From contig JADJHR010000004.1 of NCBI GenBank assembly GCA_016707445.1, forward strand, positions 1 to 64,000: a stretch of DNA of 64,000 nt, in the 5' to 3' direction. Below, piece by piece: positions 9,617 to 19,022 of this stretch. Each line of letters starts with the position of its first letter. Positions within the stretch are counted from its first letter, which is position 1. This stretch comes from Rubrivivax sp. (GTDB lineage: Bacteria > Pseudomonadota > Gammaproteobacteria > Burkholderiales > Burkholderiaceae_C). The notes under the pieces were generated by a model, which was given only the letters and a program-made list of their open reading frames with translations, did not search any database and was not told where the DNA came from. Made by a program: the position numbers and the translations under genes.

Positions 9617-10552
9617 GCCGACCTCGCCCAGCTTCGCGTCGCTGGTGCAGGAATTCTTCACCGACTACATGACGCGGCAGCGCTCGCTCAGCCCGCAAAC
9701 GATCGCCTCCTACCGCGACAGCTTCGTGCTGCTGCTGCGCTTTACCGAGCAGACCATGGGCAAGCCGGCTACTGCTGTCGAGCTGTCGGACCTCCAGCCC
9801 AAGTTCATCGCGGGATTCCTGGACCACCTGGAACGCGAGCGGGGTAACTCGCCGCGCAGCCGCAACATTCGCTTGGCGGCGCTGCGTTCGTTCCTGAAGT
9901 TCGCCGCCCACCGCGACGTTGCCAACCTGAACGTCATCGAGCAGGCGCTGTCGGTGCCGATGAAGCGCTTCGACCGCAAGATAGTCGGCTTCCTGACGCG
10001 TGAGCAGATGCTGGCGGTGATCGACGTTCCAACCGCGAGCTGGCTGGGGCAACGCGATCACCTGCTGCTCACGATGATGTTCAACACCGGCGCCAGGGTC
10101 TCGGAGATCATCGGCCTGCGGGTGGCAGACGTGGTCCTCGGCCAAGTGTCATGCGTCCGGCTGCACGGCAAGGGGCGCAAGCAGCGCTCGCTGCCGCTGT
10201 GGAAGGCAACCGCCCGCGAGGTGCGCGATTGGTTGCGTCTGAACCCGCATCTCGAGGCAGGCTCGGCGCTGCTGTCGCGGCGGCCACGGCCACGCACCCT
10301 GAACTGGGCAAGCTGGCGGTGTCGCCTCACTTGGTTCGCCACTCGACCGCGATGGGTTTGCTGCAAGCGGGCACAACTGCCACCGATATCGCTCTGTGGC
10401 TCGGACACGAGAGTCCATCAACGACTCACATGTACGTCGAGGCCGACCTTGCGATGAAGGAGCGAACTCTTGCTCGGCTGAAGCCGCCCGCGGTAAAGCC
10501 AGCCCGGTACCGGCCGCCCAAGGGGCTGATGGCGTTCCTACAGTCGCTGTGA
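9609..10552 (+). pseudogene. Tyrosine recombinase, third of the set, one frameshift
   Basis: The start MSRPTSPSFASLVQEFFTDY introduces an N-terminal core-binding domain (residues ~10-100). The catalytic domain follows with LLLTMMFNTGARVSEIIGLR (catalytic Arg), VRLHGKGRKQRSLPLW (Lys), and after a one-base shift near 10275 HLVRHSTAMGLLQAG (His-x-x-Arg), LWLGHESPSTTHMYVEAD (His and nucleophilic Tyr). All residues of the R-K-H-R-H-Y set are visible, so before the frameshift this was a complete XerC/D-like recombinase of about 314 residues. Such enzymes cut and rejoin DNA at specific sites such as the flanking repeats. The start overlaps the previous gene, suggesting coupled translation. Confidence 0.75.
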
Positions 10553-10620
10553 TCATGCGAAGCGGTAGCGGCGCAGTCGAAGCCCTTCACCGAGGGAAAT
10601 CGCGACCGCCATCGAGGGAG

Positions 10621-10653
10621 AGTTCGCATAAGACCGCAGTTCGCATTATTGCG
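10621..10653 (-). repeat. Right 33-bp terminal inverted repeat of RIT-like element
   Basis: This is an exact inverted copy of 8490-8522, with the two ATGCGAACT direct repeats on the minus strand. Matching stops immediately on both sides (10620 and 10654), which makes the repeat limits sharp. Confidence 0.9.
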
Positions 10654-10975
10654 ATCATGCATAAATGGTCATGCCAGGAAAAATTGGTTGTTCGTCGGTT
10701 CGCAGCAGGCTGGCGAACGCGCCGGCAATATCCTGAGCTAGTCGGGTCAGCCAAGCTCAACGGCCACGATCCATGGGCCTACCTCAAGGACGTGTTCGAA
10801 CGGCTACCCATGCTGAAGAACCGCGACCTCGCCCAACTGCTGCCACACAACTGGCATGCCCCCGCGGCCAGTACCCGCACCGTGACGCCCGTCGTCGTCC
10901 CAGCCGCCGCCGTCGCGTAACGACCTCAGCACGGCGCCTTGATCGGTGCAAGGATGTCGTTCGCGGAACGCATAC

Positions 10976-11270
10976 ATTCAAAGTGCTCGATGAGCACGTC
11001 GAGACCGCGAGCGGTCATGTCGCGATCAGCACGATGCATCTGGCCAAGGGGTTGGAGTTCCGGGCCGTGGTGGTGATGGCCTGCGACGACGAGGTCATTC
11101 CCTTGCAAGTGCGTATCGAAACAGTCGGGGACGACGCCGACCTGCAAGAGGTCTATGACACGGAGCGCCAGTTGCTCTACGTCGCCTGCACGCGTGCGCG
11201 CGACCTACTGCTGGTGACCGGCGTCGCGCCGGCATCCGAGTTCCTGGGCGACATCGTGGGCGGAGCGTAG
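10976..11270 (+). pseudogene. C-terminal fragment of a UvrD/Rep-type helicase
   Basis: Right after the IS66 end one frame reads VAISTMHLAKGLEFRAVVVM and ERQLLYVACTRARDLLLVTG, which are motifs V and VI of superfamily 1A helicases. It ends at a TGA at 11270. The remaining ~90 residues are only the last part of a protein normally 600 residues or longer; motifs I-IV are absent. The gene was cut at its 5' side by the IS66 insertion or by a deletion next to it. No start codon or promoter can be assigned. Confidence 0.75.
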
Positions 11271-11362
11271 ATCGGCGCGGCGTAGAAGTTCAGATCTGCA
11301 CCATCACATAGACCTAGCCGGTAGTTTCACAGGGCACTTTGCCCCACTTTTGCCCCACCACA

Positions 11363-11389
11363 AACAAGTACGGCGCCCTCAGGCGCCGT
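11363..11389 (-). terminator. Terminator downstream of tRNA-Val
   Basis: On the minus strand, 27 bases past the tRNA 3' end, an 8-bp stem (ACGGCGCC paired with GGCGCCGT, 4-base loop) is followed by the T-rich ACTTGTTTG. It fits a Rho-independent terminator for the tRNA transcript. Confidence 0.65.
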
Positions 11390-11415
11390 AACTCATTGAT
11401 TTCGAAAGATATTCC

Positions 11416-11490
11416 TGGTGGGCGGTGCAGGGTTCGAACCTGCGACCCCTGCCGTGTGAAGGCAGTGCTCTACCGCTGAGCTAACCGCCC
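11416..11490 (-). tRNA. tRNA-Val (anticodon CAC)
   Basis: The minus strand folds into a complete cloverleaf. The acceptor stem GGGCGGT pairs with ACCGCCC; the D-arm contains AGCTCAGCGGTAGAGC. The anticodon stem CTGCC/GGCAG encloses a loop with CAC, reading GTG valine codons, and the T-arm contains GGTTCGAACC. The discriminator A and CCA are encoded in the DNA. It lies between the decayed mobile region and dnaQ, and marks the edge of the orderly chromosome. tRNA genes are common integration sites, but no attachment-site duplicate of its 3' end was seen in the window. Confidence 0.95.
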
Positions 11491-11556
11491 GGTGTCGGTG
11501 CTGTCGCGGCAAGCGCGAACCGGTGACCCGGAAAAGCCCGGCAGTATGCCACACGC

Positions 11557-12261
11557 TCAGGCGTCGACACTCCTCCAGACTGTCTTGCCGCCACTGGCCT
11601 TGTCCAGGTCGTTCAGCACGGCTTCGTGCGCGGCGACTTCGTCGGCACGGGCAGCCAGCACCGGCAGATCGAACTGGCGCAGGTCGATCGGCGCCAGCTG
11701 CTGCTGCGCGCGGCTGCTGTCGTGGCTGTCGATGACCAGAGAGCCCTGGCCGCGCGTCATGCGGATGTAGACCTCGGCCAGCAATCCGGCATCGAGCAGC
11801 GCGCCGTGCAGCGCGCGGTTGCTGTTGTCCACTTCCAGCCGACGGCACAGCGCGTCCAGCGAGTTCGCCTTGCCCGGGAACATTTCGCGTGCCATCAGCA
11901 ACGAATCGCAGACCTTGGCCACCACGTCGGTGACCAGGCCGCGGCCCAGGCGCCGAAGCTCAGCGTTGACGAAAGTGAGGTCGAAGGCGGCGTTGTGGAT
12001 GATCAGCTCGGCACCTTCAACAAAGGCCACCAGTTGATCGACCACGTCGGCAAACCTGGGCTTGTCGGCCAGGAACTCGTCGCTCAGGCCATGCACTTTG
12101 AAGGCGTCAGGGTGGCTGCTGCGCTCCGGGTTCAGGTACAGGTGAAGCGTGTTGCCCGTGAGCCGGCGGTCGACCATCTCCACGCAGCCGATCTCGATGA
12201 TGCGATCGCCCTTGTCGGCGTCCAGGCCGGTGGTCTCGGTGTCGAAGAAGATCTGGCGCAT
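11557..12261 (-). CDS. dnaQ: DNA polymerase III epsilon subunit (proofreading exonuclease)
   Basis: The 234-residue product removes mismatched 3' nucleotides during replication as part of the polymerase III core. ExoI is FFDTETTGLD (Asp7 and Glu9), ExoII lies in ELIIHNAAFDLTFVN, and ExoIII is RALHGALLDAGLLAEVYI with the catalytic His and Asp, the DEDDh set. Length and order match DnaQ. The ATG at 12261 overlaps the TGA of lgt by one base (TGATG), so the two genes are translationally coupled. tRNA-Val lies downstream on the same strand. Nothing unusual is seen in the protein. Confidence 0.93.
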   Translation of the reverse strand: MRQIFFDTETTGLDADKGDRIIEIGCVEMVDRRLTGNTLHLYLNPERSSHPDAFKVHGLSDEFLADKPRFADVVDQLVAFVEGAELIIHNAAFDLTFVNAELRRLGRGLVTDVVAKVCDSLLMAREMFPGKANSLDALCRRLEVDNSNRALHGALLDAGLLAEVYIRMTRGQGSLVIDSHDSSRAQQQLAPIDLRQFDLPVLAARADEVAAHEAVLNDLDKASGGKTVWRSVDA

Positions 12262-13067
12262 CACCCGCCCCGCACCGCTGCCCGGCCGTACCATGCCCAC
12301 AGCGCTGCACCGCCGATAATCATCGGCAGGCACAGCCACTGTCCCATGCTCATGTTCAGCGCCAGCAGGCCGAGAAAGCTGTCGGGCTCGCGAAAGTACT
12401 CGGCGATGAAGCGCAGCACGCCATAGCCGAAGACAAAGGCGGACGCGACCTGGCCGGTCGGGCGCTGCTTGCTGCCGTAGAGCCACAACAACACGAACAG
12501 CAGCACGCCTTCGAGCGCGAACTGGTACAGCTGCGAGGGATGCCGCGGCAGCGCACTGCCACTTTGCGGAAAAACCATCGCCCAGGGCAGCGACGGGTCG
12601 GCCGCGCGGCCCCACAACTCGCCGTTGATGAAGTTGCCGATGCGACCCGACGCCAGGCCCATGGGCACACAGGGTGCGATCAGGTCCATCACCGACAGAA
12701 AGGGCCGCCGGCGCGAGTGCGCAAACCACAGCATGGCCAGCATCACGCCGATCAGGCCACCATGAAAGCTCATGCCACCCTTCCACACCATCAGGATCTC
12801 GAACGGGTGCGACAGGTACTGGCCCGGCTTGTAGAACAGCGCATAGCCGATGCGCCCGCCCAGTACCACGCCCAATACGCCGAAGAACAGCAGGTCTTCG
12901 ACGTCGCGCCGGGTCCAGCCGGCGGCCGCGAACCAGGGCTTGCGGGCGCGCACCACGGCCAGCCACAAGAACAGCCCGAAGGCCACCAGGTAGGTCAGCC
13001 CGTACCAGTGGATCTGCACAGGCCCCAGGGCCAGGGCCACGGGGTCGAACTGCGGATGCGTCAGCAT
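12261..13067 (-). CDS. lgt: Prolipoprotein diacylglyceryl transferase
   Basis: Lgt is the inner-membrane enzyme that moves a diacylglyceryl group from phosphatidylglycerol to the lipobox cysteine of prolipoproteins, the first step of lipoprotein maturation. The 268-residue protein has about seven hydrophobic segments. His102 lies in GGMSFHGGLIGVML, and the family signature GRIGNFINGELWGR spans residues 141-154, both functionally important in E. coli Lgt. The gene begins 92 bases from the divergent ilvD and ends overlapping dnaQ. It would serve the several lipoproteins encoded in this window. Confidence 0.95.
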   Translation of the reverse strand: MLTHPQFDPVALALGPVQIHWYGLTYLVAFGLFLWLAVVRARKPWFAAAGWTRRDVEDLLFFGVLGVVLGGRIGYALFYKPGQYLSHPFEILMVWKGGMSFHGGLIGVMLAMLWFAHSRRRPFLSVMDLIAPCVPMGLASGRIGNFINGELWGRAADPSLPWAMVFPQSGSALPRHPSQLYQFALEGVLLFVLLWLYGSKQRPTGQVASAFVFGYGVLRFIAEYFREPDSFLGLLALNMSMGQWLCLPMIIGGAALWAWYGRAAVRGG

Positions 13068-13159
13068 GGCGGCGATGCTAGCAGCGGGTTCCGGGCCTGC
13101 CCGGCGGCCTAGAATTACCGTCCCCCTTTCCAGTCCGAAGCCCCTGCACGGAGAACCCG

Positions 13160-14857
13160 ATGGCCGACCCGAACGCCGACAAGATCAACCGCCGATCCGC
13201 CCATATCACCGAAGGCGTGGCGCGCGCACCCAATCGCTCGATGTATTACGCGATGGGCTACACCGAGCATGATTTCGGCAAGCCGATGATCGGCGTGGCC
13301 AACGGTCACAGCACCATCACGCCTTGCAACTCGGGTCTGCAGCGGCTGGCTGACGCCGCGGTCGAGAGCCTGAAGGCCGCCGGCGCCAACCCGCAGATCT
13401 TCGGCACGCCCACCATCAGCGACGGCATGGCGATGGGCACCGAGGGCATGAAGTACAGCCTGGTCTCGCGCGAGGTGATCAGTGACTGCGTCGAGACCTG
13501 CGTCGGCGGCCAGTGGATGGACGGCGTGATCGTGATCGGCGGCTGCGACAAGAACATGCCCGGCGGCATGATGGGCATGCTGCGCGCCAACGTGCCAGCG
13601 ATCTACATCTACGGCGGCACCATCCTGCCCGGCCGCTACAAGGGCCAGGATCTGAACATCGTCAGCGTGTTCGAGGCCGTGGGCCAGTACAGCGCCGGCA
13701 AGATGAGCGATGACGATTTCTGCCAGATCGAGCGCCGCGCCATTCCCGGCAACGGCAGCTGCGGCGGCATGTACACCGCCAACACCATGAGCTCGGCCTT
13801 CGAAGCATTGGGCATGAGCCTGCCCTACGCGTCGACGATGGCCAACGTCGAGGACGAGATCGTCGGCATGGTGAAGCGTGCGTCGACGGTGCTGGTCGAT
13901 GCGGTGAAGAAGAACCTGAAGCCGCGCGACATCGTCACCCGCCAATCGATCGAGAACGCGGTGGCGGTGATCATGGCCATCGGTGGCTCGACCAACGCGG
14001 TGCTGCATTTTCTGGCCATCGCGCATGCGGCCGAGGTCGACTGGACCATCGACGACTTCGAGCGCGTGCGACGCCGGGTGCCCGTGCTGTGCGACCTCAA
14101 GCCCAGCGGCCAGTACCTGGCGATCGACCTGCACCGCGCCGGCGGCATCCCGCAGGTGATGAAGACCTTGCTGGCCGCCGGCCTGCTGCAGGGCGACTGC
14201 ATTACCATCACCGGCCAGACGGTCGCACAGTTGCTGGCCGATCTGCCTGCCGTGCCGCGCAGCGACCAGCATGTGATCCGGCCGATCGACCGCCCGATGT
14301 ACGAGCAAGGTCACCTGGCCATCCTGAAGGGCAACCTGTCGCCCGAAGGCTGCGTGGCCAAGATCACCGGCCTGAAGAACCCGGTGATGTCGGGGCCGGC
14401 GCGCGTGTTCGACGACGAGCAGAGCGCGCTGGCGGCCATCATGGCCGGCCACATCAAGGCCGGTGACGTGATGGTGCTGCGCTACCTGGGCCCCAAGGGT
14501 GGCCCCGGCATGCCCGAGATGCTGGCCCCCACTGGCGCGCTGATCGGCCAGGGCCTGGGCGAAAGCGTGGGTCTGATCACCGATGGCCGCTTCAGCGGCG
14601 GCACCTGGGGCATGGTGGTCGGCCATGTCGCACCCGAGGCGTATGCAGGCGGGCTGATCGCGCTGATCCACGAGGGCGATTCGGTCACCATCGACGCGCA
14701 CCAGCTGCTGCTGCAGCTCAACGTCGCCGACGACGAGATCGCACGCCGCCGCGCGGCCTGGAAGCAGCCTGCGCCACGCTACACCCGGGGGGTGCTGGCC
14801 AAGTTTGCCCACAACGCCTGCAGCGCCAGTGGTGGCGCGGTGCTCGACAAGTTCTGA
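13160..14857 (+). CDS. ilvD: Dihydroxy-acid dehydratase
   Basis: IlvD dehydrates 2,3-dihydroxyisovalerate and 2,3-dihydroxy-3-methylvalerate to the keto acids that become valine, leucine and isoleucine. The 565-residue length is normal. Fe-S cysteines are visible in TPCNSGLQ, GGCDKNMPGGMMG and GNGSCGGMYTANTMS, and the C-terminal signature in TDGRFSGGTWG. ATG at 13160 follows GGAGAACCCG. It is divergent from lgt and appears monocistronic. A possible -10 box TAGAAT lies at 13110-13115 but no good -35 was seen. Confidence 0.96.
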   Translation: MADPNADKINRRSAHITEGVARAPNRSMYYAMGYTEHDFGKPMIGVANGHSTITPCNSGLQRLADAAVESLKAAGANPQIFGTPTISDGMAMGTEGMKYSLVSREVISDCVETCVGGQWMDGVIVIGGCDKNMPGGMMGMLRANVPAIYIYGGTILPGRYKGQDLNIVSVFEAVGQYSAGKMSDDDFCQIERRAIPGNGSCGGMYTANTMSSAFEALGMSLPYASTMANVEDEIVGMVKRASTVLVDAVKKNLKPRDIVTRQSIENAVAVIMAIGGSTNAVLHFLAIAHAAEVDWTIDDFERVRRRVPVLCDLKPSGQYLAIDLHRAGGIPQVMKTLLAAGLLQGDCITITGQTVAQLLADLPAVPRSDQHVIRPIDRPMYEQGHLAILKGNLSPEGCVAKITGLKNPVMSGPARVFDDEQSALAAIMAGHIKAGDVMVLRYLGPKGGPGMPEMLAPTGALIGQGLGESVGLITDGRFSGGTWGMVVGHVAPEAYAGGLIALIHEGDSVTIDAHQLLLQLNVADDEIARRRAAWKQPAPRYTRGVLAKFAHNACSASGGAVLDKF

Positions 14858-14891
14858 TCGACCAGCGGGCTGCCCCGCAGCGCAGCCTGCG

Positions 14892-15203
14892 TCAACTGCC
14901 CGGCTTGCGGTCGGCAGCGGACTTTCGCGCCTCGGCAGCCGCACTGCGCGCAGCGCGCTTGCGGCGGTCGCTCTGGGTGCTCAGGCCCAGTGCATGCATG
15001 TCGCGCTCACGGCGCGCCACCTTGCGCGCTTCCATGCGGCGGATGGCGCGCCGCTGCGTGAGCCCGGTGGTGTCGGCGTAAACCCACCACACCACGGCAG
15101 CGCCAAAGGGCGACAGAACCCACCACCATGCCCAGGCGGCCACGGGGTCGATTTCAAGGATCTTCAGGATCAGCAGCAGGGTGCCCAGAGCAACGAGTGG
15201 CAT
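14892..15203 (-). CDS. Small Trp-rich membrane protein (TIGR04438 type)
   Basis: This 103-residue protein has a hydrophobic N-terminus (MPLVALGTLLLILKILEI) and a Trp-rich membrane segment (AAWAWWWVLSPFGAAVVWWV), then a strongly basic cytoplasmic tail rich in Arg, Lys and Ala. It matches the small Trp-rich protein family found in betaproteobacteria, for which no function is established. It is convergent with ilvD, 34 bases away. The basic tail could bind nucleic acid or acidic lipids, but that is speculation. Confidence 0.8.
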   Translation of the reverse strand: MPLVALGTLLLILKILEIDPVAAWAWWWVLSPFGAAVVWWVYADTTGLTQRRAIRRMEARKVARRERDMHALGLSTQSDRRKRAARSAAAEARKSAADRKPGS

Positions 15204-15412
15204 CGGGTGGGTGCGTTTGGGTGGATGCTTTGGCCGTGAATGGCCACTGTAGCCGATCGGGCCGCATCGTGGCGCACCTGGTTTGGCACGGCGAAGGACA
15301 CCTTCGAGCAGCCCATTGCCAGCCGTACTTCAAAGCGGCACACTGAATGCACAAGGTTTCAACAACCGGCGGCGCCGCCAGCCGGACACCACCCCCCCCG
15401 AGGAGACAACTG

Positions 15413-16672
15413 ATGCATTTCCGCCTGCCCTTGTGTGCCGTCGCGCTGGCCACGGCCGCGATCACCTTGTCGACCCCGCTGCCGGCCCTGGCGCAGCCGT
15501 TCCCGGACACCCGCCAGCCCACCGTTCAGCTTGGCCCGCGCCCTTACTTCCTGGTCAACGAAATGAGTGAGGGGCAACTGAAGCAGTCGTTGCAGGCCTG
15601 CACGAACAACCGGGCAATCCGCAGCGACTTCTCGATTGGACACCGCGGCGCGGGCATGCAGTTCCCGGAACACACGCGCGAGTCGTACGAAGCGGCCGCG
15701 CGCATGGGTGCAGGGATCATCGAATGCGATGTGACCTTCACCAAGGACAAGGAACTGGTCTGCCGCCACTCGCAAAGCGACCTGCACACCACGACCAACA
15801 TCCTGGTCACGCCGCTGGCCACCAAGTGCACCAAGCCGTTCACACCGGCCACCTACGACCCGACGGGCAAGTTGCTAACGAATGCCAGCGCAGAGTGCCG
15901 TACCAGCGACATCACGCTGGCCGAGTTCCGCACGCTGCGCGGCAAGATGGACGCCTCCAACCCGCAAGCCCGAACGGCAGCCGAATACCAGGGCGGCACG
16001 GCCAGCGTCCGCACCGACCTCTACGCGGGCCCGAGCAGCGGCACGCTGATGACACACAAGGAAAGCATCGAGCTCTTCAAGCGCCTGGGTGTGAAGATGA
16101 CGCCCGAGCTCAAGAACGCGTCGGTGACCATGCCCTTCGACGGTTTCACCCAGCAGGCCTACGCGCAGAAGATGATCGACGAGTACAAGCAGATGGGCGT
16201 GCCGGGCTGGCAGGTGTTCGCGCAGTCGTTCGACATCAACGACGTGTTGTACTGGGTGAGCCACGAACCCGAGTTCGGCCCCAGCGCGGTCTATCTCGAC
16301 AGCGCCTCCACCATGGCCACGGTGCCCACGGCAGGCCAGCTGGCGCAGCTGCGTGCGGCCGGTGTGCGCTACTGGGCACCGCCGATCTTCGTGCTGCTGA
16401 CGACCGACGCCAATGGCAACCTGGTGGCGTCGCAAGCGGCCCGTGATGCCAAGGCGGCTGGCCTGCGACTCATCACCTGGACGCTGGAGCGCTCGGGCAT
16501 CCTGGCCGATGGCAACAACGGTTTCTACTACCAGACCTTCGACAACGCGATCAAGCGCGAAGGCGACGTGATGAAGGTGCTGTACGCGCTGGACAAGGAC
16601 GTCGGCATCGACGGCATCTTCTCTGACTGGCCGGCCACGGTGACCTTCTACGCCAACTGCATGCGGCGTTGA
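15413..16672 (+). CDS. Periplasmic glycerophosphodiester phosphodiesterase
   Basis: The enzyme is expected to hydrolyse glycerophosphodiesters from phospholipid breakdown to glycerol-3-phosphate and an alcohol. The start at 15413 was chosen because AGGAG lies 8 bases upstream and a clean signal peptide follows (MHFRLPLCAVALATAAITL, cleavage near ALA-QP); upstream in-frame codons lack this. The GDPD core starts with SIGHRGAGMQFPEHT (catalytic His-Arg-Gly) and IIECDVTFTKDKELV (Glu-x-Asp metal ligands), then CRHSQSDL. The 419-residue length suits secreted GDPDs with an inserted segment. glpD, further along the window, could use the product. Confidence 0.88.
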   Translation: MHFRLPLCAVALATAAITLSTPLPALAQPFPDTRQPTVQLGPRPYFLVNEMSEGQLKQSLQACTNNRAIRSDFSIGHRGAGMQFPEHTRESYEAAARMGAGIIECDVTFTKDKELVCRHSQSDLHTTTNILVTPLATKCTKPFTPATYDPTGKLLTNASAECRTSDITLAEFRTLRGKMDASNPQARTAAEYQGGTASVRTDLYAGPSSGTLMTHKESIELFKRLGVKMTPELKNASVTMPFDGFTQQAYAQKMIDEYKQMGVPGWQVFAQSFDINDVLYWVSHEPEFGPSAVYLDSASTMATVPTAGQLAQLRAAGVRYWAPPIFVLLTTDANGNLVASQAARDAKAAGLRLITWTLERSGILADGNNGFYYQTFDNAIKREGDVMKVLYALDKDVGIDGIFSDWPATVTFYANCMRR

Positions 16673-16792
16673 CCGCAGGCATGCCCGCAGCAGGGTTCAG
16701 GTGAGCACATCACGTCGCTGCGCGACATGAGTGCTCCCCCAACCCAGCCATCGCGGCGCTGACGCGCCGCACCGCGCTGTGCGCGGCCTGGA

Positions 16793-18775
<1,983 letters not shown>

Positions 18776-18915
18776 GCTGGGTCTCCTGTGATGAAAGGCC
18801 AAAGTCCGGGTTCGGCCGGCCGCAAAGGTAGGGGCAAGCTCTTACCACGGCCTGACGCAACCGGTGAAAGCAGGGCCGATGGGTTGATGCCGCGGCCCGC
18901 GACGGGGGCTACTTC

Positions 18916-18921
18916 TACAAT
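18916..18921 (+). promoter_or_regulatory. Candidate -10 box for the fumarase gene
   Basis: TACAAT lies about 100 bases before the fumarase ATG in the 247-base acs-fum intergenic region. It is followed at once by CTTGC...GCAAG, a small inverted repeat (18922-18939) that could be an operator. No good -35 is found at the right distance, so this is only a weak candidate. Confidence 0.3.
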
Positions 18922-19022
18922 CTTGCACCATAGCGCAAGCCACTGGCAGCACCCAGGACTGGACGAAAACCCCGGGCTCGGTCAGCGCTTCGCGGCAAGG
19001 CACCCGCATCGAGGACACCCCC

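Larger units (their letters stand above)
8490..10653. mobile_element. RIT-like tyrosine recombinase element inside IS66
   Basis: A 2.16-kb segment bounded by perfect 33-bp inverted repeats sits inside tnpC. It contains only tyrosine recombinase genes, all on the plus strand and overlapping. This is the layout of recombinase-in-trio (RIT) elements, which carry three adjacent recombinases between inverted repeats. Here the first and second genes have collapsed into one chimera and the third is frameshifted, so the element is a shrunken remnant. About 22 bases (10654-10675) between the right repeat and the resuming tnpC sequence belong to neither recognisable part. Assignment to the RIT class is inferred from layout and protein type. 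Confidence 0.65.
5217..10920 (+). pseudogene. tnpC: IS66 transposase tnpC split by intron and recombinase element
   Basis: Segment one (5217-6431) starts MSALSRARARGKMAAMLEDT, shifts frame near 5510, and runs through QLDCVPAQFFVLRHIRGKY, the zinc-finger-like CACCQR, DVIHVDETPVSL, TLVTDDYAGYHALHRSG and CWAHARRKLFEAH, stopping at DGNVPI. Segment two (8446-8490) reads NNATENAMRPLAVGR. Segment three (10676-10920) reads NWLFVGSQQAGERAGNIL, shifts frame near 10735 and ends with AKLNGHDPWAYLKDVFERLP and LLPHNWH. Joined, these give a complete IS66 DDE transposase in the right order. The insertions at 6432-8445 and 8490-10653 disrupt it, so it is dead. Confidence 0.85.
4411..10975 (+). mobile_element. 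IS66-family element carrying two nested insertions
   Basis: The left end begins GTAAGCGTTCCG at 4411. The right end, read inward from 10975 on the minus strand, begins GTATGCGTTCCG, one mismatch. GTAAGCG is the hallmark terminus of IS66 elements. Inside are the three usual genes tnpA, tnpB and tnpC in order and on one strand. tnpC is split by a group II intron and then by a recombinase element, so about 2.4 kb of IS66 is spread over 6.6 kb. The 8 bases flanking each end (4403-4410 and 10976-10983) do not match, so no target duplication survives. The left flank is IS1380 and the right flank a helicase fragment. Confidence 0.85.

Noticed and set aside
10396..10560. Separate gene overlapping the recombinase 3' end
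   Set aside because: The frame is only the shifted continuation and neighbour of the recombinase and tnpC; it has no independent start or motif.
13115..14944. 609-codon open frame opposite ilvD
   Set aside because: Same reasoning: the plus strand encodes a full-length ilvD with all cluster cysteines.
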